Positions 23,953 to 33,927 are shown, counted from the stretch's first letter. The stretch is DNA of 64,000 nt from Mycolicibacterium sp. P9-64 (GCF_008329605.1 NZ_NPKO01000008.1:248001-312000); one strand, 5' to 3'. The notes: a model not told the origin generated them from the sequence alone. Translations and numbers: made by a program.

Positions 23953-24792
23953 ATGAGTACGGTCAGCCACCGGTTCAAACGGACCGTCGACGGCTGGGTG
24001 CACAGCTGGAACCAGATCGGCGTGCAGACCAAGTTCATGGGGAAGACGCTGCGCTCGATCGGCGACGTGTTCCTCAACTACCGCGTCGAGTTGATCAGGC
24101 TGATCGCGCAGATGGGCCTCGGCACCGGTGCACTCGCGATCGTCGGCGGCACGGTCGCCATCGTCGGCTTCCTCACCCTGAGCACCGGCGCCCTGGTTGC
24201 GGTCCAGGGCTACAACCAGTTCTCCGAGATTGGCGTCGAAGCACTCACCGGCTTCGCATCGGCCTTCTTCAACGTCCGCCTGATCGCGCCCGCCACCACC
24301 GCCATCGCCCTTTCGGCCACCATCGGCGCAGGCGCAACGGCACAACTGGGCGCCATGCGGATCAACGAGGAGATCGACGCGCTGGAGGTCCTCGGCATCC
24401 GTAGCATCTCGTTCCTCGCCTCCACCCGGGTGATCGCAGGGGTCATCGTGGTGATCCCGCTGTACTGCGTCGGAGTGCTGATGTCGTTCTGGGCTGCGAA
24501 GTTGGGCACCACCACCATCTACGGTCAGTCGAGCGGTGTCTACGACCACTACTTCGACACCTTCCTCAACCCGATCGACTTGATCTGGTCGTTCGTCCAG
24601 TCGATGGCGATGGCGATCGTCATCATGCTCGTGCACACCTATTACGGCTTCAGTGCCACCGGTGGGCCCGCAGGTGTCGGCGAGGCCGTCGGCCGCGCGG
24701 TGCGCACCTCACTGGTCATCTCGGCGTTCGTCGTCGTCGTCATCTCCCTGGCGGTCTACGGCCAGTCCGGCAACTTCAACCTGGCCGGCTGA
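23953..24792 (+). CDS. yrbEB: YrbE/MlaE-type Mce permease, second subunit
   Basis: A 279-residue partner permease. Seen: NYRVELIRLIAQMGLGTGALAIVGG, the coupling segment GAGATAQLGAMRINEEIDALEVLGIRSISFLASTRV, and YYGFSATGGPAGVGEAVGRAVRTS near the end, all typical of YrbEB. It lies 25 bases after yrbEA and 18 bases before mceA. It should form the inner-membrane channel with YrbEA. Confidence 0.93.
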   Translation: MSTVSHRFKRTVDGWVHSWNQIGVQTKFMGKTLRSIGDVFLNYRVELIRLIAQMGLGTGALAIVGGTVAIVGFLTLSTGALVAVQGYNQFSEIGVEALTGFASAFFNVRLIAPATTAIALSATIGAGATAQLGAMRINEEIDALEVLGIRSISFLASTRVIAGVIVVIPLYCVGVLMSFWAAKLGTTTIYGQSSGVYDHYFDTFLNPIDLIWSFVQSMAMAIVIMLVHTYYGFSATGGPAGVGEAVGRAVRTSLVISAFVVVVISLAVYGQSGNFNLAG

Positions 24793-24810
24793 ACGGGGGT
24801 CGGCGTCACA

Positions 24811-26289
24811 ATGAGCGTGGAATACCAAGGCAAGCAACGGGGTCTGGCCCCTGGTTGGTGGACGCTGTTCCTGGTGGTGGCGGTCATCGCGATCGTCTGG
24901 GTGGCCTACTCCATGTTCTCCGGCACGTTCTTCAAGAAGTACGTGACGGTCACCCTGACCTCCGACCGGTCGGGTCTGGTGATGGAGACCAACGCCAAGG
25001 TGAAGTTGCGCGGCGTACAGGTCGGCAGGGTCATCTCGATCAACGGTGGCGATACGGAGAGCTCTGCGCCGGTGGCGTTGGGCCTGGAGATCTACCCCGA
25101 TCAGATCAAGTACATCCCGGCCAACGTCGAGGCGCAGATCAACGCCACCACCATCTTTGGTGCGAAGTTCGTCGATCTCGTCTACCCGGACGATCCCAGC
25201 TCTCAGCGGCTGCAAGCCGGTCAGGTACTGAAGTCGCGCAACGTCACCACCGAGGTCAACACCGTCTTCCAGAACCTGGTCGGCGTGCTCAACAGGGTGG
25301 ACACCGCCAAGCTCAACGCGGTTCTGTCGGCATTGGCCGAAGGTGTTCGCGGCCAGGGTGACCGGATCGGTCAGGCCACCACGGACGCCAACCAGGTATT
25401 GCTCGCTCTCAACCCGCGCGCCGACACGATCCGTGCCGACTGGCAGGCCCTGAAGGGCTTCAGCGACACGTACAGTGCTGCGGCGCAAGACATTCTGACC
25501 ACGTTGAATGCCGCGAGCACCACCAGCGTCACCGTGAGCACCCATGCCAAACAGCTCGACGCGCTGCTGCTGGCCACCAGTGGCTTCTCCAACGCGGGCA
25601 TCGATCTGTTGGCGCCCAGCCAGGCCAACCTGATCAAGTCGATCAACGTACTCAAGCCCACCACCGATCTGCTGATGAAGTACAACCCCGAGTACACGTG
25701 CCTGCTGGTCGGCGCAAAGTGGTTGTTGGACAACGGCGGCTACGAAGCCACCGGCGGCAACGGCAAGTCGTTCATCCTCGACACCGGCCTGATGCTCGGC
25801 GACGACCCGTACCGGTACCCCGACAACCTGCCCATCGTCGGCGCCAAGGGCGGACCGGGCGGCAAGCCCAGTTGCGGCTCGCTGCCGATCGTCGACCAAA
25901 ACTGGCCGGTGCGACAGCTCATCACCAACACCGGCTTCGGGACTGGCACTGACTGGCGCCCCAACCCGGGCATCGGCTTCCCCGGCTATGCCAACTACCT
26001 ACCGGTCACGCGCGGTGTGCCAGAACCGCCGAGCCTGCGCAACCTGTTCGGCGGCCCCGCGCCCGGCCCGATCCCGTACCCGGGCGCGCCTGCCTACGGC
26101 GCGCCGATGTACGCGCCGGACGGCACCCCGCTGTGGCCGGGTCTGCCGCCGGCGCCGCCACCCGGTGCGCCACGGGATCCTGGGGCGACACCCGGCTCCG
26201 AACCGTTCGTCGTGCCTGCGCCACAAGCGATGCCGCCGACACCGCTACCACCCGTGCCGTTACCCGACGCGGTGGCCCCGTCACCGTAG
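24811..26289 (+). CDS. mceA: Mce family protein MceA
   Basis: A 492-residue MceA. A single N-terminal membrane anchor (about 16-38, WWTLFLVVAVIAIVWVAY) is followed by the MCE/MlaD domain (about 45-125, with VKLRGVQVGRV), a long helical region forming the periplasmic tunnel, and a Pro/Gly-rich C-terminus from about residue 400. The start has a GGGGGT ribosome binding site. MceA-F are thought to form a heterohexameric tube carrying lipids across the periplasm. Operon number cannot be assigned from sequence memory. Confidence 0.92.
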   Translation: MSVEYQGKQRGLAPGWWTLFLVVAVIAIVWVAYSMFSGTFFKKYVTVTLTSDRSGLVMETNAKVKLRGVQVGRVISINGGDTESSAPVALGLEIYPDQIKYIPANVEAQINATTIFGAKFVDLVYPDDPSSQRLQAGQVLKSRNVTTEVNTVFQNLVGVLNRVDTAKLNAVLSALAEGVRGQGDRIGQATTDANQVLLALNPRADTIRADWQALKGFSDTYSAAAQDILTTLNAASTTSVTVSTHAKQLDALLLATSGFSNAGIDLLAPSQANLIKSINVLKPTTDLLMKYNPEYTCLLVGAKWLLDNGGYEATGGNGKSFILDTGLMLGDDPYRYPDNLPIVGAKGGPGGKPSCGSLPIVDQNWPVRQLITNTGFGTGTDWRPNPGIGFPGYANYLPVTRGVPEPPSLRNLFGGPAPGPIPYPGAPAYGAPMYAPDGTPLWPGLPPAPPPGAPRDPGATPGSEPFVVPAPQAMPPTPLPPVPLPDAVAPSP

Positions 26290-26335
26290 AAGCGCCACAC
26301 CCCGACCCGAACGCGAACACGAAAGGTAAGCAGCC

Positions 26336-27367
26336 ATGAAGGACAACTTGGCAGGAGCCACCTGGCGCCTGGCCATCTTCTTGGTGGTGTGCCTCGTGGG
26401 CGTGTTCGCACTGTTCGCGGTCTTCGCTCAGCTGCGGCTCGGGCAGAAGGACATCGGCTATCACGCCGAGTTCGCCAACGTGTCGGGGCTGGAGAGCGGC
26501 GACTTCGTCAGGATCGCCGGCGTCGAGGTCGGCAAGGTGAGCAACCTGTCGATCCGCGACGACAGCACCGTGACCGTCGACTTCACCGCCGACGACTCGG
26601 TGGTGCTCACGCAGGGATCGCGGGCGGTGATCCGCTACGACGACCTGATCGGTGGCCGCTACCTCGCGCTCGAGGAAGGCGCCGGAGATACCAAGCGGCT
26701 CAACGCCGGTGGCACCATCCCGCTGGCGCGGACCTCGCCCGCGCTCGACCTCGACGCCTTGATCGGCGGCTTCCGGCCCTTGTTCCGAGCATTGGACCCC
26801 AACCAGGTCAACGCCCTGTCCGGCCAACTGATCAGCGCCTTCCAGGGCCAGGGCGCAACCATCGGATCGTTCCTCACCCAGACCGCCGCGCTGACCACCA
26901 CACTGGCCGACCGCGACCAGTTGATCGGTGAGGTGATCGTCAACCTGAACACGGTGTTGGGCTCGCTCGGCGACCAGAGCGATCAGTTCGCCAAGGGCGT
27001 CGACTCGCTTGCCGATCTCATCAAGGGCCTCGAGGCCCGCAAGTCCGACATCGCCAACGGCCTCGCGTACACCAGCGCCGCAGCCGGGAACATCGCCGAC
27101 CTGCTGTCGCAGGCACGTCCGCCGTTCCAGAAGGTGATCACTGAAACCGACCGCACCGCAGGCATCGTCGTGGCCGACCACGACTACTTCGACAACCTGG
27201 TCAACACCCTGCCCGACGCCTACCAGGCGCTGGCCCGGCAGGGCATCTACGGCGACTACTTCAGTTTCTACCTGTGCGACATCGTGCTGAAGCTCAATGG
27301 AAAGGGCGGTCAGCCGGTGTACGTCAAGGTTGCCGGGCAGAGCACCGGGAGGTGCACGCCGCGATGA
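26336..27367 (+). CDS. mceB: Mce family protein MceB
   Basis: A 343-residue MceB: membrane anchor (about 10-30, LAIFLVVCLVGVFALFAVFAQL), MCE domain with VRIAGVEVGKVSNLSI (about 60-75) and a helical region with heptad-like repeats of Leu/Asp/Thr, ending in a short tail with Cys (CTPR). It has no Pro-rich extension, as is usual for MceB. Its stop overlaps the mceC start as ATGA. Confidence 0.92.
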   Translation: MKDNLAGATWRLAIFLVVCLVGVFALFAVFAQLRLGQKDIGYHAEFANVSGLESGDFVRIAGVEVGKVSNLSIRDDSTVTVDFTADDSVVLTQGSRAVIRYDDLIGGRYLALEEGAGDTKRLNAGGTIPLARTSPALDLDALIGGFRPLFRALDPNQVNALSGQLISAFQGQGATIGSFLTQTAALTTTLADRDQLIGEVIVNLNTVLGSLGDQSDQFAKGVDSLADLIKGLEARKSDIANGLAYTSAAAGNIADLLSQARPPFQKVITETDRTAGIVVADHDYFDNLVNTLPDAYQALARQGIYGDYFSFYLCDIVLKLNGKGGQPVYVKVAGQSTGRCTPR

Positions 27368-28722
27368 AACCCTTCTCCGAGCGCAACCAGTTCACCATCG
27401 GCGCCATCGGTCTCGCGATCCTGGCCGCGATCATCTTCGCCGCCCTCAACTACGACAAGCTGCCGTTCCTCACTCAGGAGAAGTCGTACTCCGCGTACTT
27501 CGTCGAAGCCGGCGGGCTGAAGAGCGGTGCCGCCGTTCAGGTCTCCGGCATGCGGGTGGGCCAGGTGTCCAGCGTCGAACTCGACGGAGAGCAACGGGTC
27601 CTGGTGAAGTTCAAGGTGAACGAGGACGTTCGCCTCGGCGACCGCACCGAAGCCGCGGTCAAGACGAAGAGCTTGCTCGGCACCAAGATCCTCGAGATCA
27701 CCCCGCGCGGGGACGGAAGGCAAGAGGGCACCATCCCGGCCGACCGCACCACGCCTGCCTACCAATTGCCCGACGCGCTCGGCGATCTCGCGACGACGAT
27801 CAGCGGCCTGAACACCGACCAGCTGTCTGACTCGCTCAAGGTGCTCTCCGAGACGTTCGCCGACACACCCCCGGAGCTCAAGGTCGCCATCGAGGGGGTC
27901 TCGCGGTTCTCGCAGAGCCTCAACGAGCGTGATGCCCAACTGCGTTCGCTGCTCAGCAATGCCGACAAGTCGACGGCCGTGCTTGCCGAGCGCAGCAACC
28001 AGGTGGTCAGTCTGGTCCGCAACACCAACGCCCTTCTGGCGGAGCTGCAGAACCAGAGTGCGGCGCTGGACGCCATTTCGGGCAACATCTCGGCGCTGAG
28101 CGTGCAGTTGCAGGGCTTCATCGGCGAGAACCGCACCACCATGAAGCCTGCGATCGAGAAGCTCAACGGCGTCCTCACGATCCTCGACAACCGCAAGGAC
28201 CGGCTGAAGAAGTCGCTGAAACTGCTGAACTCGTACGCGATGTCGCTTGGTGAGTCGGTGTCGGGCGGCCCGTTCTTCAAGTCCTACGTCGCCAACCTGC
28301 TCCCAGGGCAGTTCGTTCAGCCGTTCATCGACGCCGCCTTCTCCGACCTCGGCCTCGATCCCAACGTGCTGCTGCCGTCCGAGCGCATCGACCCGCAGAT
28401 CGGCCAGCCGGGCACCCCCGCGCTGCCGCTGCCGTACCCGCGCACCGGCCAGGGCGGCGAGCCGAATCTCAACCTGCCCGATGCCATTACGGGCAACCCC
28501 GGCGATCAGGGCTGCGGCCCGCCCGGCCTGCCGCTGCCCGGCCCGACGGGCTGCTACCCGTACCGCGAGCCGCTGCCCGCGCCACCGCCCGGCGGTCCGC
28601 CGCCCGGCCCACCCGCCCAAGCGCCGCCTGGAATCCAGCCGACGGCCGTGCCGACGCCCAGCCCCGTGCTGGTCCCGGCTCCCGGTGAGGTATCGCCGCC
28701 TGCAGAGGGAGGTGGCCAGTGA
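27364..28722 (+). CDS. mceC: Mce family protein MceC
   Basis: A 452-residue MceC. The anchor is at about 10-27 (FTIGAIGLAILAAIIFAALNY), the MCE domain carries VQVSGMRVGQVSSVEL, then a long helical section and a Pro-rich tail (about 395-450, with PPPGGPPPGPPAQAPPG). The start ATG 27364 overlaps the mceB stop by 4 bases; an open upstream extension inside mceB is rejected. The stop overlaps the mceD GTG by 4 bases. Confidence 0.92.
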   Translation: MKPFSERNQFTIGAIGLAILAAIIFAALNYDKLPFLTQEKSYSAYFVEAGGLKSGAAVQVSGMRVGQVSSVELDGEQRVLVKFKVNEDVRLGDRTEAAVKTKSLLGTKILEITPRGDGRQEGTIPADRTTPAYQLPDALGDLATTISGLNTDQLSDSLKVLSETFADTPPELKVAIEGVSRFSQSLNERDAQLRSLLSNADKSTAVLAERSNQVVSLVRNTNALLAELQNQSAALDAISGNISALSVQLQGFIGENRTTMKPAIEKLNGVLTILDNRKDRLKKSLKLLNSYAMSLGESVSGGPFFKSYVANLLPGQFVQPFIDAAFSDLGLDPNVLLPSERIDPQIGQPGTPALPLPYPRTGQGGEPNLNLPDAITGNPGDQGCGPPGLPLPGPTGCYPYREPLPAPPPGGPPPGPPAQAPPGIQPTAVPTPSPVLVPAPGEVSPPAEGGGQ

Positions 28723-30071
28723 GCACCGCCATCACGCCGAAACCGGCCACGCGCTATGCCCGACCGGGGCTCGCGTTGGCATTGGTAGTGCTGCTCGCAG
28801 CAGGCCTCTTCGTACTGGTGCGGGGGAGCGAAACGATCAACCGCACCAGCGTCGTTGCGTACTTCGAGAACAGCAACGGCATCTACGTCGGCGACGACGT
28901 GACGATCCTCGGCGTGCCCGTCGGCCGGATCTCCGCGATCGAGCCGGAGCCGACACAGGTCAAGGTGTCGTTCTGGTACGACAGCAAGTACCGGGTGCCC
29001 GCCAACGTCAATGCCGCGATCCTGTCGCCGATGCTCGTCACGTCCCGCGCGATTCAGCTGACGCCGTCGTACTCGAGCGGCCCCGTCCTGGCCGACGATG
29101 CGGTGATCCCGCGCGAACGCACCGCCGTGCCAGTCGAATACGACGACTTCCGCAAGCAGCTCGAGCGGCTGACCGAAACGCTGCAGCCCACCGAGCCGGG
29201 AGGCGTCAGCACGCTTGGTGCGGTGATCAACACCGCCGCCGACAACCTCCGCGGCCAGGGCGCCAACATCCGCGACACGGTCATCAAGCTGTCGCAGGCG
29301 TTTTCGGCGCTGGGCGACCACAGCACCGACATCTTCTCGACGGTGAAGAACCTCTCGATCTTGGTGTCCGCGCTGCAGGACAGCACCAACCTGATGCGGC
29401 AGCTGAACCAGAACCTGGCATCGGTATCGGGTCTTCTCGCCGACGATCCGAACGAGGTCGGCAACGCGGTGCGCGACCTGTCCGATGCCGTCGGCCAGGT
29501 GCAGAGCTTCGTCGCGGACAACCGCGAGACGCTGGGCACCACGTCGGACAAGCTCGCGGGTGTCACGACGGCGCTCACCGAGAGCATCGACGACATCAAG
29601 CAGTTCCTGCACGTCGCACCGACCACGTTCCAGAACTACATCAACATCTATCAACCGGCGCAGGGCGCGGTGTCGAGCGTGCCGGTGATCAACAACTTCG
29701 CCAACCCGATCACCTTCATCTGCGGCGCCGTTCAGGCCGCGTCGCGCATGGGTGCGGAGGACTCGGCGAAGCTCTGCGTGCAGTACCTGGCGCCGATCAT
29801 CAAGAACCGGCAGTACAACTTCCCGCCGATCGGGCAGAACCTCTTCGTGGGCACCCAGGCGCGGCCGAACGAGATCACCTACAGCGAGGACTGGATGCGC
29901 CCGGACTACGTCCCGCCCACGGCTCCGCCGCCGGCTCCGAACCCGGCGTCGCCGCTGTCCGGCGACGCGCCGCCGCCGGTTGGTCCGCCGCTGCCGGCAG
30001 AGGCGCCGATGGCCACCAACCCGGCTGACGGGCTGCCTGGGCTGATGATGCCGAACGGGCCGGGGTCATGA
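28719..30071 (+). CDS. mceD: Mce family protein MceD
   Basis: A 450-residue MceD with an anchor at about 17-35 (LALALVVLLAAGLFVLV), an MCE domain with VTILGVPVGRISAIEPEP, a long alpha-helical part, and a Pro-rich C-terminus from about 395. The Cys pair in FICGAVQ and KLCVQYL near 340-360 is typical of MceD. Starts at GTG in a 4-base overlap with mceC and ends in a 4-base overlap with mceE. Confidence 0.92.
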   Translation: MSTAITPKPATRYARPGLALALVVLLAAGLFVLVRGSETINRTSVVAYFENSNGIYVGDDVTILGVPVGRISAIEPEPTQVKVSFWYDSKYRVPANVNAAILSPMLVTSRAIQLTPSYSSGPVLADDAVIPRERTAVPVEYDDFRKQLERLTETLQPTEPGGVSTLGAVINTAADNLRGQGANIRDTVIKLSQAFSALGDHSTDIFSTVKNLSILVSALQDSTNLMRQLNQNLASVSGLLADDPNEVGNAVRDLSDAVGQVQSFVADNRETLGTTSDKLAGVTTALTESIDDIKQFLHVAPTTFQNYINIYQPAQGAVSSVPVINNFANPITFICGAVQAASRMGAEDSAKLCVQYLAPIIKNRQYNFPPIGQNLFVGTQARPNEITYSEDWMRPDYVPPTAPPPAPNPASPLSGDAPPPVGPPLPAEAPMATNPADGLPGLMMPNGPGS

Positions 30072-31219
30072 TGAACCGCAAGCGGATGCGATTTGCCGTG
30101 CTCACCGCCGCAGTGTCGGTGGTGCTGTCCGGCTGCGGCGCAGGCGGCCTGAACTCCGTTCCGCTTCCCGGCGTGCAGGGCGAGGGGCCTGGCTCGTACA
30201 CCGTCAAGGCGCAGATGCCCGACGTCGACAACATCGAGCAGAACTCCCGGGTGCGCGTCGGCGACGTGACGGTCGGCAACGTCACCGGGATCGAGCGCGA
30301 GGGCTGGCACGCCCTCGTCACGATGAAGCTCAACGCCAACGTCGTGCTGCCTGCGAACGCGACGGCGAAGGTGGGCCAGACCAGCCTGCTCGGCAGCCAG
30401 CACATCGAGCTCTCGGCGCCAAAGGACGTGCCCCCCGAGGGCCGGCTGCGCGACGGGGCCGTCATCCCGCTGTCGTCGGCGGGTGCGTACCCGACCACCG
30501 AGCAGACGCTGGCGGCGATCTCGTTGCTGCTCAACGGAGGTGGGCTCGGCAACGTTCAGGACATCACGCAGGCGTTCAGCACGGCGTTCTCCGGCCGCGA
30601 AGCCGACCTGCGCAGCCTGATCGAGCAGCTCGACAAGTTCATCGCCTACAACAACGACCAGAAGCAGGACATCATCGACGCCGCCGAGAGCCTCAACTCC
30701 GTCGTCGGCCAGTTCGCCGCCCAGCAACCCGTGGTGGACAAGGCGTTGAAGACCATCCCCGACGCGCTTGCGGTGCTGAGCGACCAACGAAACCAGCTCG
30801 CCGATGCGCTCACGCAGCTGGGCAAGTTCAGTGCGCTGGCGGCGGATTCGGTCAACCAGACCAAGGAGTCGTTGGTCGCCGAGCTGAAGAACCTTGGCCC
30901 CGTGCTGGAATCGCTGGCCAACGCCGGTCCGGCGCTGACGCGCTCGCTGAGCTTCCTGACCACCTACCCGTTCCCCAAGGAAACCATCACCAACTGGATG
31001 CGCGGTGACTACGCGAACCTGACGCTCATCGTCGATGCCACGCTGAGCCGACTCGACTCGGGCATGTTCACCGGAACACGTTGGGAGTGCGATCTGACGT
31101 GGCTGGAGCTGCAGTGGGGCCGCACCATCGGCCAGTTGCCGAGCCCGTGCACGTCGGGAAACTCGTACACCCAAGGCAATCCGTTGACGATGCCCTACCA
31201 CTGGGATCAGGGGCCGTGA
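30068..31219 (+). CDS. mceE: Mce family lipoprotein MceE (LprK/LprN type)
   Basis: A 383-residue MceE lipoprotein. The signal peptide ends in a lipobox VLSGC (Cys23), so the protein is lipid-anchored, unlike its siblings. The MCE domain shows VRVGDVTVGNVTGIE, followed by helices and a C-terminal Cys-containing region (WECDLTWLEL, SPCTSGN). The two adjacent ATG codons at 30068 and 30071 are both possible; 30068 gives the usual ATGA overlap with mceD. Confidence 0.92.
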   Translation: MMNRKRMRFAVLTAAVSVVLSGCGAGGLNSVPLPGVQGEGPGSYTVKAQMPDVDNIEQNSRVRVGDVTVGNVTGIEREGWHALVTMKLNANVVLPANATAKVGQTSLLGSQHIELSAPKDVPPEGRLRDGAVIPLSSAGAYPTTEQTLAAISLLLNGGGLGNVQDITQAFSTAFSGREADLRSLIEQLDKFIAYNNDQKQDIIDAAESLNSVVGQFAAQQPVVDKALKTIPDALAVLSDQRNQLADALTQLGKFSALAADSVNQTKESLVAELKNLGPVLESLANAGPALTRSLSFLTTYPFPKETITNWMRGDYANLTLIVDATLSRLDSGMFTGTRWECDLTWLELQWGRTIGQLPSPCTSGNSYTQGNPLTMPYHWDQGP

Positions 31220-31220
31220 C

Positions 31221-32684
31221 ATGCGACTGACCAGATCGATCCTCATCCAGCTTGGCATCTTCATCGCCATCGCCGTGGTCGCGATCAGCATCATGGCGTT
31301 CGGCTACATGAACCTGCCCAACATGATCTTCGGTGCCGGGCACTATCGCGTCACGCTGCAGCTGCCGCAGACCGGCGGCCTCTACGCGCGCGGAAACGTC
31401 ACCTACCGCGGAGTTCAGGTGGGTCGCGTGGAGAGCGTCGATCTCACCAACGACGGTGTCGCTGCGACGCTTTCGCTGAAGTCGGACATCTCGATCCCCG
31501 CCGACCTCGACGCACAGGTGCACAGCCAGTCCGCGGTCGGCGAACAGTTCGTCGAGTTGATCCCCCGCAGCGGCAACGGCCCTGCCCTGAAGGACGGTTC
31601 GGTGATCCCGCTCGACCGAGCCTCGATCCCCGCCAACGTCAACACCCTGCTGGAAGCCACCAATCGGGGGTTGGACGCGATACCGCGGGACAACCTCAAG
31701 ACTGCCGTCGACGAGTCCTACCTCGCGGTCGGCGGGCTCGGCCCCGATCTCTCGCGGCTGGTAAAGGGATCGACGGCGCTCGCCATCGACGCCCGCGCCA
31801 ACCTCGATCCGCTGACCGCGCTGATCGATCAGTCCAAGCCGATCCTTGACACCCAGACCGACACCGGCGGGTCGATCAAGGCGTGGGCGTCGAACCTGGC
31901 GACGGTCACCAGTGAGCTGCAGGCCCACGACGACGCCGTGCGCGGCGTGCTGGAGAAGGCACCGGGGGCGGCCGACGAGGTGCGCGCCCTGTTCGAACGT
32001 CTGCAGCCGACGCTGCCCGTCGTGCTGGCCAACCTGGTCACCGTCGGCGAGGTCGCGCTCACCTATCAACCCAGCCTCGAGCAGCTGATTGTGCTGCTGC
32101 CGCAGGGCACCGCGACGACGCAGGCGATCGGTACCGCCAACCGCAACTCCAAGCAGGATCTCAAGGGCGCCTACCTCAACTTCAACCTCAATCTGAACCT
32201 TCCGCCACCATGTACGACGGGCTTCCTGCCCGCAAACGAGCAGCGGCCTGCCAGTTTCGAGGACTACCCCGACCGTCCGGCGGGTGACGTCTACTGCAGG
32301 GTCCCGCAGGACTCGCCGTTCAACGTGCGCGGTGCGCGCAACCTGCCGTGCGAGACGGTGCCTGGCAAGCGCTCGCCGACGGTGAAGCTGTGTGAGAGCA
32401 ACGAGAACTACATCCCGCTCAACGACGGCTTCAACTGGAAGGGCGACCCGAACGCGACACTGTCGGGGCAGGACATTCCGCAGTTGCCACCGGGGTCACC
32501 ACCTGCGCAGTACGTGCCGCCGCCGGCAGCACCACCCGTGCCAATCGCGGCCGCCGAATATGATCCGGCAACAGGAACGTACGTTGGACCCGACGGGCAC
32601 GTATACACGCAAGGCAATCTGGCCCGTAACGCCAAAGAGGAGCAAACATGGCAGACGATGCTGCTGCCCCCACCGGGGAGCTGA
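31221..32684 (+). CDS. mceF: Mce family protein MceF
   Basis: A 487-residue MceF with anchor at about 6-27 (ILIQLGIFIAIAVVAISIMAFGY), MCE domain containing VTYRGVQVGRVESVDL, helical region, four or more cysteines in the 330-400 segment, and a Pro-rich tail followed by YVGPDGHVYTQGNLA, a conserved MceF ending. It begins one base after the mceE stop. Its 3' end overlaps the next gene by 37 bases, so translation of the Mce-associated protein is coupled to mceF. Confidence 0.92.
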   Translation: MRLTRSILIQLGIFIAIAVVAISIMAFGYMNLPNMIFGAGHYRVTLQLPQTGGLYARGNVTYRGVQVGRVESVDLTNDGVAATLSLKSDISIPADLDAQVHSQSAVGEQFVELIPRSGNGPALKDGSVIPLDRASIPANVNTLLEATNRGLDAIPRDNLKTAVDESYLAVGGLGPDLSRLVKGSTALAIDARANLDPLTALIDQSKPILDTQTDTGGSIKAWASNLATVTSELQAHDDAVRGVLEKAPGAADEVRALFERLQPTLPVVLANLVTVGEVALTYQPSLEQLIVLLPQGTATTQAIGTANRNSKQDLKGAYLNFNLNLNLPPPCTTGFLPANEQRPASFEDYPDRPAGDVYCRVPQDSPFNVRGARNLPCETVPGKRSPTVKLCESNENYIPLNDGFNWKGDPNATLSGQDIPQLPPGSPPAQYVPPPAAPPVPIAAAEYDPATGTYVGPDGHVYTQGNLARNAKEEQTWQTMLLPPPGS

Positions 32685-33292
32685 GCGAGCCTGCATCCGA
32701 ACCTGTAGCCGACAGCGTCGAAGCAGAAGCGTCCGAAGCCGAGTTCCTCGGCGAGGACGAGGCCGAGGAGGACTACCCGGAACTCAATTCCGAGGATGCC
32801 GGGCCGCGCATGTCGCACGTGCGACTGGCCACCATCGTCGGCTTGGTCGTCGTGCTCGCCCTCGGCGGTCTGGTCGGCTGGCTGAGCTTCCGCGCCTACC
32901 AGTCGCACCAGCTCGATACGCAACGCAAGGTGTTCCTTCAGGTCGGTCGACAGGGCGCGATCAACCTCACCACGATCGACTACCAACACGTCGACGACGA
33001 CGTCAAGCGCATCCTCGACTCGGCGACCGGAAAGTTCTACGACGACTTCCAGCAGCGCAGCCAGCCGTTCACCGAGGTGGTCAAGCAAGTGAAGTCGAAG
33101 TCGGTCGGCACCGTGACCGAGGCGGGACTCGAGTCCGAGTCGGACGACGAAGCACAGGTTCTCGTCGCGGTGGCGGTCAACACCACCGTCGAAGGCCAGC
33201 CCGAGCAGCAACCGCGCGCCTGGCGGATGCGCATCCTGGTGCAGAAGGTCGGCGACGACACCAAGGTTTCCAACGTGGAGTTCGTGCCATGA
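32648..33292 (+). CDS. Mce-associated membrane protein (Mas), first
   Basis: A 214-residue Mce-associated protein. An acidic, Ala/Glu-rich N-terminus (about 1-55) precedes one transmembrane helix (LATIVGLVVVLALGGLVGWLSF, about 59-81) and an NTF2-like periplasmic domain. These proteins are needed for full function of Mce transporters and stabilise the complex. AGGAGC lies seven bases before the ATG, inside mceF. Ends in an ATGA overlap with the next gene. Confidence 0.85.
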   Translation: MADDAAAPTGELSEPASEPVADSVEAEASEAEFLGEDEAEEDYPELNSEDAGPRMSHVRLATIVGLVVVLALGGLVGWLSFRAYQSHQLDTQRKVFLQVGRQGAINLTTIDYQHVDDDVKRILDSATGKFYDDFQQRSQPFTEVVKQVKSKSVGTVTEAGLESESDDEAQVLVAVAVNTTVEGQPEQQPRAWRMRILVQKVGDDTKVSNVEFVP

Positions 33293-33927
33293 CAGACGAA
33301 GAGAAGACGCCCGTGACCGACGAGGCCGAGGACGGCAAGGTCGACTCCGACGTTGCCGAAGATGCCGTGGACACCAAAGACGGTGTGGACACCAAAGACG
33401 GTGGCGACACCAAAGAGCCTTCGTCGCCGCTGACCCTGCGTCGCATCGACTGGCCAAGGGTTTTCGCGTACGGCGTGCTACCTGCGGTGGCGCTGTTGCT
33501 TGCCCTCGCCGCGGGATTCCTGAAGTACGTGGACAATTCGGTGCGCAGCTCCGACGTCGCCCGCGCCGAGTCGATGCAGGTCGCCAAGGACAGCACCGTC
33601 GCGCTGCTGTCCTACCAACCCGACAAGGTCAAGCAGCAGCTCAACGACGCCCGGAATCTGCTCACCGGCGACTTCCAGCAGTCGTACACGTCGCTCATCA
33701 ACGACGTGGTGATCCCCGGTGCCGAGCAGAAGCGGATCTCAGCGGTCGCGACGGTGCCCGCCGCGGCGTCGGTCTCGGCCGAACCGAATCACGCCGTGGT
33801 CCTGGTGTTCGTGAACCAGACCGTGATCGTGGGTGCGGATGCGCCGACCGACACCGCGTCGAGCGTCAAGGTGACACTGGACAAGCACGGCGACAAGTGG
33901 CTGATCTCCGAGTTCCAACCGGTGTAG
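33289..33927 (+). CDS. Mce-associated membrane protein (Mas), second
   Basis: A 212-residue paralogue of the preceding protein: acidic N-terminus, transmembrane helix (VFAYGVLPAVALLLALAAGFL, about 58-78), then the NTF2-like domain (DVARAESMQVAKDSTVALLSYQ and later VVLVFVNQTVIV). The N-terminus carries a short tandem repeat, VDTKDG twice then GDTKE, from an 18-base DNA repeat. It closes the mce block proper, 7 bases before the hydrolase. Confidence 0.85.
   Translation: MTDEEKTPVTDEAEDGKVDSDVAEDAVDTKDGVDTKDGGDTKEPSSPLTLRRIDWPRVFAYGVLPAVALLLALAAGFLKYVDNSVRSSDVARAESMQVAKDSTVALLSYQPDKVKQQLNDARNLLTGDFQQSYTSLINDVVIPGAEQKRISAVATVPAAASVSAEPNHAVVLVFVNQTVIVGADAPTDTASSVKVTLDKHGDKWLISEFQPV
33367..33402. 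repeat. two 18-bp tandem units in the second Mas gene
   Basis: GTGGACACCAAAGACGGT occurs twice in a row (33367-33384, 33385-33402), followed by a third, diverged unit. It lengthens the acidic linker without changing frame. Confidence 0.9.

Noticed and set aside
27274..27363. Upstream extension of mceC inside mceB
   Set aside because: No membrane-anchor match, and it would overlap mceB by about 90 bases; the ATGA overlap at 27364 is the usual operon form.
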